A stretch of 42,978 bases of DNA from NCBI GenBank assembly GCA_023150775.1, contig JAKLKE010000016.1, positions 1 to 42,978 of the forward strand, written 5' to 3'. The stretch is from Myxococcota bacterium. Its GTDB lineage: Bacteria; Myxococcota_A; UBA796; CAJQPC01. The translations under genes and the position numbers were made by a program. The notes beneath the pieces are model-generated. The model was not told the origin of the DNA and made no database searches. It worked only from the letters and a program-made list of their open reading frames with translations. Positions 31,974 through 39,761 of the stretch are shown in pieces (position 1 is the first letter of the stretch; every line of letters starts with the position of its first letter).

Positions 31974-32327
31974 ATGCGCACCATCCCCGAAGCAGACATC
32001 GTTCAGCTCCTCAACGCCGTAAAAGGCCTATTCCCGAACGGCGCAGGGGAGGCTGTAGACCACTGGGTCATTCAGCAAGGGCCCGACTCCACGAACGACC
32101 CGGCGATCTGGGTGTGGGTCATCCTGAAGGACGCCTTGGCGAGCCGGGTCAGCGATGTGCGCGTGGTGAACCAGATTCGCGACTTAATTCAAGGCTGCCT
32201 GTACGAAGAACTCGATGTTCACTTTGACTTTGAGCTCTATGTATATGTGCGCTTCCGCACTGTCACCGAGCAGGCCCACCTCGAAGACCAAGAGCTTGAG
32301 ATTCCCCGCCGTCGAGCCTCGAGATGA
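31974..32327 (+). CDS. unknown partner of the HEPN protein
   Basis: A 117-aa protein from ATG 31974. The first half is helical (IPEADIVQLLNAVKGLF); the second half alternates hydrophobic residues (AIWVWVILKD, FDFELYVYVRFRTVTEQ), suggesting a small alpha/beta domain. It lacks the GSxxxG and Asp motifs of MNT nucleotidyltransferases that usually accompany HEPN proteins. The stop overlaps the ATG of the HEPN gene by 4 bp (32324-32327), a layout typical of toxin-antitoxin pairs. It may be an antitoxin or regulatory partner; family not recognised. Confidence 0.65.
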   Translation: MRTIPEADIVQLLNAVKGLFPNGAGEAVDHWVIQQGPDSTNDPAIWVWVILKDALASRVSDVRVVNQIRDLIQGCLYEELDVHFDFELYVYVRFRTVTEQAHLEDQELEIPRRRASR

Positions 32328-32818
32328 GCTTGCACGACGACCTGCTCAAGCAGGCGCAGCAGCTCGCGCGAAGTGAGCCAAAACGTCCCAAACAAGCGAG
32401 TCTGCGGCGCGCCGTCTCTGCGGCCTATTACGCGCTGTTCCACCTGCTCGTCCACGAGGGCTCCGTCGCGTTGAGCCCCCTCGCCTCGCCAAAGGTGCGC
32501 TCCATCGTCGCGCGTACCTACCAACATGCCGACATGAAGAAGGTCGCCGCCCAAGTCTCTAAGAAGAACCTGCCCAAGCCCTATCAGTCACTCGGGCTGT
32601 CGCTCGCCCCAGAGCTGGTGGATGTCGCGAAGACCTTCACAGAGTTGCAGGACGCGCGCCACTCTGCGGACTACGACGTTCGAGCCCAGCTTCAGCGGCG
32701 TGCTGTGCTCGATCTCGTCGCGCAGGCTGAGGAGGCATTTCGGTGCTGGAAGCTTTGCAGACGCACCGAAGCCGCCCAAGTCTTCCTAATGGCGATGCTC
32801 CTCAAAGGCCGCGACTGA
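32324..32818 (+). CDS. HEPN-domain protein
   Basis: A 164-aa helical protein. The motifs LRRAVSAAYYALFHLL (residues 27-42) and LQDARHSADYD (108-118) are the two conserved blocks of the COG1895/COG2250 type of HEPN domains. Many HEPN proteins are RNases or bind nucleotides in toxin-antitoxin and defence systems; the active RNase form carries an R-x4-6-H motif, whereas here Arg112 and His113 are adjacent, so RNase activity is uncertain. The start overlaps the preceding gene by 4 bp. Cytoplasmic; no signal peptide. Confidence 0.75.
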   Translation: MSLHDDLLKQAQQLARSEPKRPKQASLRRAVSAAYYALFHLLVHEGSVALSPLASPKVRSIVARTYQHADMKKVAAQVSKKNLPKPYQSLGLSLAPELVDVAKTFTELQDARHSADYDVRAQLQRRAVLDLVAQAEEAFRCWKLCRRTEAAQVFLMAMLLKGRD

Positions 32819-32821
32819 CCC

Positions 32822-33316
32822 TCACTCCACCACGGCGCTGATCTCGTTCGACTCGTTGCCTTGGGCGTCGACGATGGACGCGGTGAGGCTGTAGGACTCG
32901 GCGGTGTCGACGCCGGAGATGGCGCAGATGACCTCTTCGTCTTGGATGTAGCAGGCCTCGCCTTGGCCATCTTGGTCAAACTTGTCGACCAGCTCGCTCG
33001 GGGTGCCGTCTACGACGCCGACGCTGAGCGTGACCTGGCCGCCGCTCACGTCGTCCTCTTCGTCGCAGAAGGTGAGGCCGAGCTCGATGACGTCGCCGAT
33101 GTTGGGGTAGTCGGCGAAGGCGGCGCGGCTCTCGGTGATCACCGGAGCGCCAGGCTCTCCGCAGGCGGGGCCGGTGTCGTCGCTGGAGTCACCGCCTCCG
33201 CTGTCGATCAGGAAGGAGTCGTTGACCTCGTTGTAGCTTCCGCCACGGTTGAAGAACGGGTCTTCGTTGGTGCAGCCGACGAGCAGCGCGAGCAGAGGAA
33301 GCGTCATCTTGCGCAT
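32822..33316 (-). CDS. lipoprotein, Asp/Gly-rich linker and beta domain
   Basis: A 164-aa protein starting at ATG 33316 or 33307. A lipoprotein signal ends in LVGC, followed by an Asp/Ser/Gly linker containing DSSDDTGPACG (a style common in Myxococcota lipoproteins). The C-terminal half is beta-rich with several cysteines (LTFCDEEDDVSGGQVTLSVG, YIQDEEVICAISG). Envelope location; family not recognised. It ends 4 bp from the HEPN stop (convergent). Confidence 0.7.
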   Translation of the reverse strand: MRKMTLPLLALLVGCTNEDPFFNRGGSYNEVNDSFLIDSGGGDSSDDTGPACGEPGAPVITESRAAFADYPNIGDVIELGLTFCDEEDDVSGGQVTLSVGVVDGTPSELVDKFDQDGQGEACYIQDEEVICAISGVDTAESYSLTASIVDAQGNESNEISAVVE

Positions 33317-33344
33317 TGGGGGCCCTCATTCGTTGAGCGGCCAG

Positions 33345-33379
33345 GGGCCGCGCCCACTACAGCATAGCAGGCGCGGCCC
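33345..33379 (-). terminator. hairpin downstream of the YadA-like lipoprotein gene
   Basis: GGGCCGCGCC at 33345-33354 pairs with GGCGCGGCCC at 33370-33379 (perfect 10-bp stem, 15-base loop), beginning ten bases after the stop at 33389 on the minus strand. No T-tract follows, so it is a terminator-like or RNA-stabilising hairpin. Confidence 0.45.
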
Positions 33380-33388
33380 GAGAGCAGA

Positions 33389-34306
33389 CTAAGGCTTGTA
33401 GGTGTTGGAGCCGGTCGCGGACTGGGACTTGCCGCCGTAGACCGTGGAGTTGGTGCCCGAGGCGGTGTTCGCGTTGCCGCCCAGGACCGCCGCTTGGCTG
33501 CCGGAGCCGAAGTTCGCGTAACCACCGACCACGACGGAGCCCTTGCCCGAGGCCTCGTTGGCCTCGCCACCGGAGACGACCGACGCGATGCCGCTCGCCG
33601 TGCTCGCCGTGCCGCCGGTGATCGAGGCGTAGGTGCCCTCGGTGATGTTCGCCGTGCCGCCGCTGATCGCGCTGCCTTCACCCTCGGCGATGTTGCCGAA
33701 GCCGCCGCTCACAGACGACCAGGGGCCGATCACCCAGTTCTCCAAGCCCGCGACGAAGGAGCCGTAGCCCTCCCAGGAGTGGCCCATGCCGACGATGAGG
33801 TTGTGGCTGCCGGTGCGGGTGGAGCCCGCGGAGCTCGCCTCGTTGTAGCCGACGACGAGGTTGCCCAGGCCGTTGATCGCGCCGTCCGTGGCGCCCGCGC
33901 CGCTGCGGACGTGCACGTTCACGCCCTCGAAGATGACGTCGTCGCCGGAGACGTTGACCGCGGCGCCGAGGCCCGCGGGGTAGTTCTGGGCGATCACCCA
34001 GTCTTCAGTGGTGTAGCCGGCGCCCTCGATGTCGGAGATGGCGTCGCCGAGGTCGGTGAGGTCACCCTCGATGGAGGTGACGGTGCCCTCGACCGCCGCG
34101 AGGCCGTCTTGGCAGGCGGTCACCTGGGTCTCCAGCTCGGCGAGGCGGGTGTTGGACTCGTCCAGCGCCGCCGCGAGCAGGTCGACCTGCTCCGAGAGGG
34201 CGGTGACGTCACTGTTGCCCGTGTCGTCTTTGTCGCCGCAGCCCCCGAGGAGGGCGACGGTGGAGAGCGTGGTGAGAGAGATCAGCGAACGGCTCAGCAG
34301 GGACAT
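33389..34306 (-). CDS. lipoprotein with coiled coil and YadA-head-like repeats
   Basis: A 305-aa protein from ATG 34306. Residues 1-20 are a lipoprotein signal with lipobox LLGGC. Residues about 30-90 form a coiled coil (LSEQVDLLAAALDESNTRLAELE). From about 175 to the end it has short repeats such as VSGGFGNIAEGEGSA, ISGGTANITEGTYAS and VSGGEANEASGKGSV, with spacing of about 14 residues, which match the left-handed beta-roll repeats of YadA-type trimeric adhesin heads. Such repeats normally occur in trimeric autotransporters; here they are lipid-anchored without an autotransporter anchor. Likely a trimeric surface or periplasmic adhesin-like structure. Confidence 0.75.
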   Translation of the reverse strand: MSLLSRSLISLTTLSTVALLGGCGDKDDTGNSDVTALSEQVDLLAAALDESNTRLAELETQVTACQDGLAAVEGTVTSIEGDLTDLGDAISDIEGAGYTTEDWVIAQNYPAGLGAAVNVSGDDVIFEGVNVHVRSGAGATDGAINGLGNLVVGYNEASSAGSTRTGSHNLIVGMGHSWEGYGSFVAGLENWVIGPWSSVSGGFGNIAEGEGSAISGGTANITEGTYASITGGTASTASGIASVVSGGEANEASGKGSVVVGGYANFGSGSQAAVLGGNANTASGTNSTVYGGKSQSATGSNTYKP

Positions 34307-34597
34307 CGTCTTCTCGCCTCCGTAGGCGCGGACGCGCCTGGAATGGTCAAGCCTTATACTATACCGATGGATTGGGTGGTTTGGCGAGTCCTTGACATTC
34401 CACAATCCTCAAACGGGCGGGCCAAGGCGCGGACAAGCCTCCACAGAACGTTCTTTGGAACATCGTTTTTGGAGATTCTGAAGGTCGGCAGATCTTGACG
34501 GCGCCAGGGCAAGGGGGCGGGGGATCGCTCCTCCAAGGGCGCGCGGCCCTGGCCGGGGGCGGCTTCGGCGAGTACATCGGGGGGCCAAACGTTCGGA

Positions 34598-35041
34598 GTG
34601 ACCGTGCCCCGCATCACCTGCACCCGCCTGCTCGCCTGGGACGCCGCCCACCGCATCCCACGCCACGAGAGCAAGTGCGCGGCGCTTCATGGCCACCGCT
34701 ACACCGCCGAGATCACCTGCGCCGCCGAGGCCTTGGACGATCGCGGCCGGGTGATCGACTTCGGCGTGGTGAAGGAGCGTGTCGGCAAGTTCATCGACGA
34801 GCGCTGGGATCACACGGCGATCTTGATGAAGGGCGACCCCGACCCCGTCGCCCAGGCCGTCGCCGCGTCGAACGCCGAGAAGGGCCGCCCGGTGTATTGG
34901 CTCGACGGCCCGCCGAGCGCGGAGCTGCTCGCCGCCGAGCTGGGCCGGGTCGCCGGGGAGCTCCTCGCCTCAAGCGGCGTCACCGTCGTGAAGATCCGCC
35001 TGTGGGAGACGCCGAACGCCTACGCCGACTGGGAGCCCTAA
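34598..35041 (+). CDS. queD: 6-carboxytetrahydropterin synthase-like (QueD/PTPS family)
   Basis: A 147-aa T-fold enzyme. Starts GTG 34598 (or GTG 34604). His18 in AAHR and HGH (31-33) are the zinc ligands, Cys27 in SKCAALHGH the catalytic cysteine, VIDFGVVK and LWETPNAYADW the substrate-binding and C-terminal signature of the PTPS/QueD family. It would make 6-carboxy-5,6,7,8-tetrahydropterin in the queuosine precursor pathway; other que genes are not in this window, so a related pterin role remains possible. Its stop overlaps the convergent PhoX-like gene. Confidence 0.85.
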   Translation: MTVPRITCTRLLAWDAAHRIPRHESKCAALHGHRYTAEITCAAEALDDRGRVIDFGVVKERVGKFIDERWDHTAILMKGDPDPVAQAVAASNAEKGRPVYWLDGPPSAELLAAELGRVAGELLASSGVTVVKIRLWETPNAYADWEP

Positions 35042-36294
35042 CCCTTGGGGAACGGCCCCCGCACGGCGAGGGTGACGCCGTCGCGCTGGAGGTTCAAGAA
35101 CATCACCTGGCCATCCGGCGAGAAACACACGCCCGCCATCTCTTGGCCGCTGAGGGCGTTGTGGGCGAGGTCGTAGAGCTCCCCTTCGGGGGTGAGGCCG
35201 ATGAGGCGATCATCGCGGTCGCCGTCCTCACAGAAGAGCACGTCGCCCCAGGGCGCGATGACGCAGTTGTCGGGCATGTTGAGCCGGGCCCGGTCGTCGG
35301 ACTGCACGAGCAGGGTCAGCTCGTTGCGGGCGAGGTCCAAAGAGAAGATCTGGCCGAGGTCCAGCGGGCCGCCGGAGGTGGCGCAGAAGACCACGGTGTG
35401 TCTGCCGTCCCCGGCGAGGCCCTCGCCCCGGCGCACGATCGCCGCGCCGAGCGCCTTCGCCTGCTCGCGGCAGGGGATCGTCTCGGCGCTGGGGTCGGGC
35501 AAGGTCACCCAGCGCACGAGCAGGGTCTGCCCCTCGCTGAGCCCCGCGCCGAGGTCAAAGCCCGGCTTGGACAAGATCGCCATCGCCTGGAGCTGGCCGG
35601 GGCCGAAGGGCGCCTTGGGGGAGTCGGGCACGAAGCGGTAGAGCGCGGACTCGGGGTGGTCTTCGGTCATCACGGCGACGTGTTTGGGGAAGCTCCAGGC
35701 CACGGCCTCCCGGCGAAACCGCCCCATCGCCCGCTGGGGCCGGGCGGGGAGCAGGCGGTCATCCGTCGGCAGGCAGAGGAACGCCCAGCCGTGGCCGGGG
35801 GAGTCGGTCTCTTCGCAGGAGAGCCAGCCCCAAGGCGAGGCGCCGCCGCCGCAGTTGTTCTCCGTGCCGGCGAGCACCATGCGGCTCTCGACGAGGCTGA
35901 GGGTCTTGGGGTCGATCAAGAGGCGGCTCACCCCGCCGTAGACCTTGGGGTTGAACGCCTCGGCGGGGGCCTGGCCCTCGGGCCACCAGCGCCGGAGCGG
36001 CTGGCCGACGAGCTCGTGGTTTCGTAAGAGCGCCCAGCGCCCGTCGGGGCCGACGAAGCAGCCCATGCCGTCCGGGGCGCCGGGCATGGGGTAACCGTCG
36101 CTCATCACGTCGCCCGCGCGCTGAAGCACCGTGGCGCTGAACCCTTTGGGCAGCGCCAGAGGCCCGCCGTCTTGGGGCGGGATCAGCGGCCCGAAGCGCG
36201 GCGGCGCGGCGGCGGCCCGCCGAGGCAAGCCCAAGGTGGAGAGCGCGAGGAGGGCGGCGGCGGAGCGCCCGAAGGAGCGGCGGCTGAGGGTCAT
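35038..36294 (-). CDS. PhoX/DUF839-type Tat-exported protein
   Basis: A 418-aa protein from ATG 36294 with a twin-arginine signal (SRRSFGRSAAALLAL). The rest fits the PhoX (DUF839) beta-propeller family: PDGMGCFVGPDGRWALLRNHE, SWGWLSCEET-type Trp/Glu/Glu (here WGWLSCEETDSPGHG), PDNCVIAPWGDVLFCEDGD and GVCFSPDGQVMFLNLQ are characteristic blade motifs with metal-binding Glu/Asp. PhoX enzymes are calcium/iron-dependent alkaline phosphatases; the exact substrate here is not proven. It ends on top of the queD stop (4-bp convergent overlap). Confidence 0.85.
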   Translation of the reverse strand: MTLSRRSFGRSAAALLALSTLGLPRRAAAAPPRFGPLIPPQDGGPLALPKGFSATVLQRAGDVMSDGYPMPGAPDGMGCFVGPDGRWALLRNHELVGQPLRRWWPEGQAPAEAFNPKVYGGVSRLLIDPKTLSLVESRMVLAGTENNCGGGASPWGWLSCEETDSPGHGWAFLCLPTDDRLLPARPQRAMGRFRREAVAWSFPKHVAVMTEDHPESALYRFVPDSPKAPFGPGQLQAMAILSKPGFDLGAGLSEGQTLLVRWVTLPDPSAETIPCREQAKALGAAIVRRGEGLAGDGRHTVVFCATSGGPLDLGQIFSLDLARNELTLLVQSDDRARLNMPDNCVIAPWGDVLFCEDGDRDDRLIGLTPEGELYDLAHNALSGQEMAGVCFSPDGQVMFLNLQRDGVTLAVRGPFPKG

Positions 36295-36353
36295 GGCCTC
36301 TTTGTAGCGCGTCGGGGCCGGGGTCGTCGGCGACGATTCGCGGTCAGGCGGGG

Positions 36354-36375
36354 CTCAGCTTGGGCTCAGCTTGGG
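36354..36375. repeat. 11-bp tandem repeat
   Basis: GGGCTCAGCTT occurs twice in tandem directly beside the stop of the pseudouridine synthase gene, followed by GGGCCC. It is a short direct repeat without obvious function. Confidence 0.5.
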
Positions 36376-37010
36376 CCCAGGGCGCTCCCGGCGCGGGCGG
36401 CCAAGGCGGCGAGGTCTTCAGGCAGGGGGCAGACGAGACGCAGGGGGCGGCCGGTCTTGGGGTGATCGAGGCTGAGGCTCCAGGCGTGCAGCGCGAGGCG
36501 CGGCCAGAGGCCCCCGGCGGCGCCGCCGTGGCGGTGATCCCCCAAGAGCGGCAGCCCAGCCTCGGCGGCCTGGGTCCGGATCTGGTGGGTGCGGCCGGTC
36601 TGGAGGCTCAGCTCGATGGCGGCGAGGCCGTCACCTTGGCTCAGCAGACGAAGGTGGGTGAGCGCGGGGAGGCCGTCTACGTCGCTCTCCCAGCGGCCCT
36701 CCGCCGGGGGCTCCCCGACGACGCAGGCCCAGTACCGGCGCTGGATGAGGTGCTCGCGGAAGCCCCGGGCGATGGCTGCGTTGGCCCGAGGGTCCAGGGT
36801 GAAGAGCACAAGCCCCGAGGCCGGGGTGTCGAGGCGGTGGTGCAGGGCGAGGCGGGGGTAGCGGCGGCGCAGGCGGTCGTAGAGGTTGTCGCCGCCGCCC
36901 CGCGGCGCCTGGGTGGGCAGGCCTGAAGGTTTCTCGACGACGAGGATCACGCCGTCGTTGTGCAGCTCCCGAACCGCCATCAGGGCGGGATCCTGTGCTT
37001 GTCGCGTCAT
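36366..37010 (-). CDS. RluA-family pseudouridine synthase
   Basis: A 214-aa enzyme from ATG 37010 (ATG 36980 is an alternative). It has HHRLDTPASGLVLFTLD, in which Asp61 is the catalytic Asp that converts uridine to pseudouridine, plus VVEKPSGLPTQAP and LQTGRTHQIRTQAAEAGLPLLGD, which are family signatures. It lacks the S4 RNA-binding domain of larger members, so the substrate (rRNA or tRNA site) cannot be named. It is divergent from pilT, with about 75 bp between starts. Confidence 0.9.
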   Translation of the reverse strand: MTRQAQDPALMAVRELHNDGVILVVEKPSGLPTQAPRGGGDNLYDRLRRRYPRLALHHRLDTPASGLVLFTLDPRANAAIARGFREHLIQRRYWACVVGEPPAEGRWESDVDGLPALTHLRLLSQGDGLAAIELSLQTGRTHQIRTQAAEAGLPLLGDHRHGGAAGGLWPRLALHAWSLSLDHPKTGRPLRLVCPLPEDLAALAARAGSALGPS

Positions 37011-37084
37011 TCTGGGTCAGCCTTGGTCTCGGAGGTTCAGCGCCGGGCGGTGTAGACTCTGCGCTCGACAGGAGGTCGTGCTCG

Positions 37085-38191
37085 ATGAGCGTTCGTATCC
37101 ATGAGCTGCTGGTTCAGGCCATCGATCAAGGGGCGTCTGATATCCATCTCTCGTCCGGGGAGGTGCCCTGCCTTCGGATCAACGGTGAGGTCGTGCGCCT
37201 CGACCTGCCGCCGCTGGGCCCCGACGACGCCAAGCGCCTCGCGTACTCGGTGATGACCGAGAAGCAGAAGGTGCTGTTTGAGAGAGAGCTGGAGGTGGAC
37301 TTCTCGATCGGGCTCAAGGGACTCGCGCGTTTTCGTGTGAACGCCTTTAACCACGCCCGGGGTGTGGGCGTGGTGATGCGGCAGATCCCGTCCAAGGTGC
37401 GCACCCTGGATGAGCTGGGCGCGCCGCCGATCTTCAAGCGCATCGCCGAGATGCGAAAGGGCCTCGTGCTAGTGACCGGCCCCACGGGCTCGGGCAAGTC
37501 CACGACCTTGGCCGCCATGATCGACTACATCAACAAGAGCCGCCACGAGCACATCCTCACCGTTGAGGACCCCGTCGAGTTTGTGCACGATCCCGACAAG
37601 TGCATCATCAACCAGCGAGAGGTAGGCAGCCACACCCGCTCGTTCTCCGCGGCCCTGCGCTCGGCCTTGCGTGAAGACCCCGACGTGATCCTCGTCGGCG
37701 AGCTGCGCGATCTGGAGACCATCTCTTTGGCGCTCACCGCCGCCGAGACCGGCCACCTCGTCTTCGGCACACTGCACACAAACTCCGCCCCCGAGACCGT
37801 GAACCGCATCATCGACGTGTTCCCCCACGAACAACAGTCCCAGGTGCGCACGATGGTGTCCGAGGCGCTCATGGCCGTCATCACCCAGAACCTCCTGCCC
37901 AAAGCCAACGAGAAGGGCCGGGTGGCCGTTCACGAGATCATGATCGTCAACGCCGCGGTGAGAAACCTCATCCGCGAGAACAAGCTCTTCCAGATACAGA
38001 GCGTGATGCAGACCGGCAAGATGGACGGGATGCAGACCATGGAGGACCACCTGCGTGAGCTGGCCCTGCGCCGGGTGATCACCCGCAAGCTGGCGATGAC
38101 CATGGCGAACAACCCGCGCATGTTTGATGACGAGGAGTCGCGGTCGACGACGGGCAGGCCGCCGGGGGCGCCGAGGCCGCCGGGGCGTTGA
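37085..38191 (+). CDS. pilT: type IV pilus retraction ATPase PilT
   Basis: A 368-aa hexameric secretion ATPase that powers pilus retraction for twitching motility. Start ATG 37085 with AGGAGGT upstream. The N-terminal PAS-like domain begins SVRIHELLVQAIDQGASDIHLSSG; Walker A is GPTGSGKST (132-140), the Asp box ILTVEDPVEF (157-166), Walker B DVILVGELRD and His box LVFGTLHTNSA. AVRNLIRENK is the PilT-typical C-terminal motif. It is predicted to be cytoplasmic at the pilus base. No other pil genes are in this window. Confidence 0.93.
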   Translation: MSVRIHELLVQAIDQGASDIHLSSGEVPCLRINGEVVRLDLPPLGPDDAKRLAYSVMTEKQKVLFERELEVDFSIGLKGLARFRVNAFNHARGVGVVMRQIPSKVRTLDELGAPPIFKRIAEMRKGLVLVTGPTGSGKSTTLAAMIDYINKSRHEHILTVEDPVEFVHDPDKCIINQREVGSHTRSFSAALRSALREDPDVILVGELRDLETISLALTAAETGHLVFGTLHTNSAPETVNRIIDVFPHEQQSQVRTMVSEALMAVITQNLLPKANEKGRVAVHEIMIVNAAVRNLIRENKLFQIQSVMQTGKMDGMQTMEDHLRELALRRVITRKLAMTMANNPRMFDDEESRSTTGRPPGAPRPPGR

Positions 38192-38194
38192 GGC

Positions 38195-39100
38195 TCAAGG
38201 GGTCGCCACCCCTTCGGCGGCCTCAAGCAGCCGGATCACCCGCACCCGCCGCCGCCTTCGCGCGTGGTCGAGGGGTCGCAGGCCACGTTTGTCCCGCGCC
38301 GCCGGAGACGCGCCCGCGGCGAGCAAGGCAGAGACCGCCTCCAGCCGGTTGAAGATCGCGGCGAAGTGGAGCGCCGTGCGGCCGTCGCGGTCGGTCATGT
38401 CGATCTTGGCCCCGCCCGCGAGCAGCTTGGAGATCACGTCCACCCGCCCGTCAGCGGCGGCGAGCCCCAGGATCGTGTTGTCGTGCCCTCCCTCGTGCGC
38501 CTCCACCGCCACGTTGGGATCGGCGCCCGCGCTCAACAACAGGTCGATGACCTCCAGCCGCGCCTCCTGCGCCGCCCAATGGAGCGCCCTGCGCCCGCAC
38601 CGGTCTGCAAGGTTCACCGGCACACCCAGCGTGAGGAGGAGCCCAACGACCTCGGCGTGTCCGAACGCCGCGGCCTGGTGCAGCGCCTCGTCGGCTTGCT
38701 CAGGTCCGAGACGCTGAATGAGCGTCTTGACACACTCGGCCTGTCCTTCGATGGCGGCCAGAACCACCGGGCGTAACCCTTCGCGGTTGAACATGAGCGC
38801 GGTCTGTGGCGCATGATCGAGGAGCAAACGTACGACCTCCCCGTGACCCCGCATCGCCCCGAGATGAAGCGCGGTGTTGCCGTGGTCGTCGTAGTGCGCC
38901 GGATCCGCACCAGCCGCGAGGAGCAGGGCGCAGGCGTCGTGATGTCCGTAAAGCGCAGCGAGCGTCAGCGCGGTGAGGCCGTCCTCTCCTTCAGCCTCAA
39001 GGTCCACGGACTGCGCCAGGAGCTGCTCGATGGAGTGGGTTTGGCCGAGCTCGCAGGCTTGGTGGAGGGGCGTGTCGCCTGAATGGTCAATCCTGCTCAT
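38195..39100 (-). CDS. ankyrin repeat protein
   Basis: A 301-aa protein with about eight ankyrin repeats covering almost the whole chain (GDTPLHQACELGQTHSIEQLL, GLTALTLAALYGHHDACALLLAAGADP, GNTALHLGAMRGHGEVVRLLL, GRTALHFAAIFNRLEAVSALLAAGASP). No signal peptide. It ends in an Arg-rich helix. Ankyrin solenoids mediate protein binding, and in toxin loci they often act as immunity or adaptor proteins. Its ATG overlaps the upstream gene by 4 bp (39097-39100), and it converges on pilT 3 bp away. Confidence 0.88.
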   Translation of the reverse strand: MSRIDHSGDTPLHQACELGQTHSIEQLLAQSVDLEAEGEDGLTALTLAALYGHHDACALLLAAGADPAHYDDHGNTALHLGAMRGHGEVVRLLLDHAPQTALMFNREGLRPVVLAAIEGQAECVKTLIQRLGPEQADEALHQAAAFGHAEVVGLLLTLGVPVNLADRCGRRALHWAAQEARLEVIDLLLSAGADPNVAVEAHEGGHDNTILGLAAADGRVDVISKLLAGGAKIDMTDRDGRTALHFAAIFNRLEAVSALLAAGASPAARDKRGLRPLDHARRRRRVRVIRLLEAAEGVATP

Positions 39101-39687
39101 TCAATCACCCGCACCCATTGCTGGATCCGCCCAACCAGCCGCGCGTACCCTTCGCCGATGACGTGGGGAGGTGGCAACGAGTGGGGGCCTTCCAAGCCCT
39201 CAAAGGCCCGGACGCGGCCGGTCAGCGCGTCAGCGAGGATCCCGAGCGGGGCGTAAGGGCGAAGCTCATCGAGGGTCTCGGCGTGATCGAGGGTGGTGGC
39301 CATGTCCCAGGCCATGTTCAGGCCGTTGAGCATCTCATCTCGAACGGCTCGTGGCCATCGGGCGACCTCTCGCAGCGACCAGAGGAGGCCCCGGCAGAGG
39401 TCAAACCCGACGATCTGTCTCTCGAACTGTTCGATCCCGTCGCGCTCCAGCTCGGCGAGGGTCGAGGCGAGTCGTTGGGGATCGGGCCACAAGACACGCC
39501 CGCGCAGCGCGCCCAAAGCGGCGGGCCTCTTCACCAGCAGGATGTGTCGCCCGTCATTGCTCAGATGCTCTGCGCCACCCTCAACGGAGCCCCACAGCGC
39601 GATCCCCTCACGCTCGGGGAGCCTCAAATAAATCGGCCATGTGAGCGATTCTAACTGTAATTCGAGCTCGCTCTTCATGGGCTGCAT
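39097..39687 (-). CDS. hypothetical protein coupled to an ankyrin protein
   Basis: A 196-aa protein; start ATG 39687 is supported by GAGGAA upstream, with ATG 39678 also possible. Residues 1-90 are mixed alpha/beta (LQLESLTWPIYLRLPEREGIAL, HILLVKRPAALGALRG) and the rest helical with FERQIVGFDLCRGLLWSLREVARWP. Not recognised; the size and pairing with an ankyrin protein are compatible with an immunity or regulator role. It is cytoplasmic. Confidence 0.65.
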   Translation of the reverse strand: MQPMKSELELQLESLTWPIYLRLPEREGIALWGSVEGGAEHLSNDGRHILLVKRPAALGALRGRVLWPDPQRLASTLAELERDGIEQFERQIVGFDLCRGLLWSLREVARWPRAVRDEMLNGLNMAWDMATTLDHAETLDELRPYAPLGILADALTGRVRAFEGLEGPHSLPPPHVIGEGYARLVGRIQQWVRVIE

Positions 39688-39761
39688 CCTATTCCTCGGC
39701 GGGAGAACAACCTCAGCGCGGACGAGCGCTAAAGTCATCATAACCGCAAAGCCCCGGGGCG

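Noticed and set aside
34392-34397. TTGACA promoter element upstream of queD
   Set aside because: No plausible -10 element follows at 16-18 bp; the region is GC-rich, so I do not assign a promoter.
34495-36027. 510-codon plus-strand frame across queD and the PhoX-like gene
   Set aside because: It overlaps two well-supported genes in another frame and strand, with no domain of its own.
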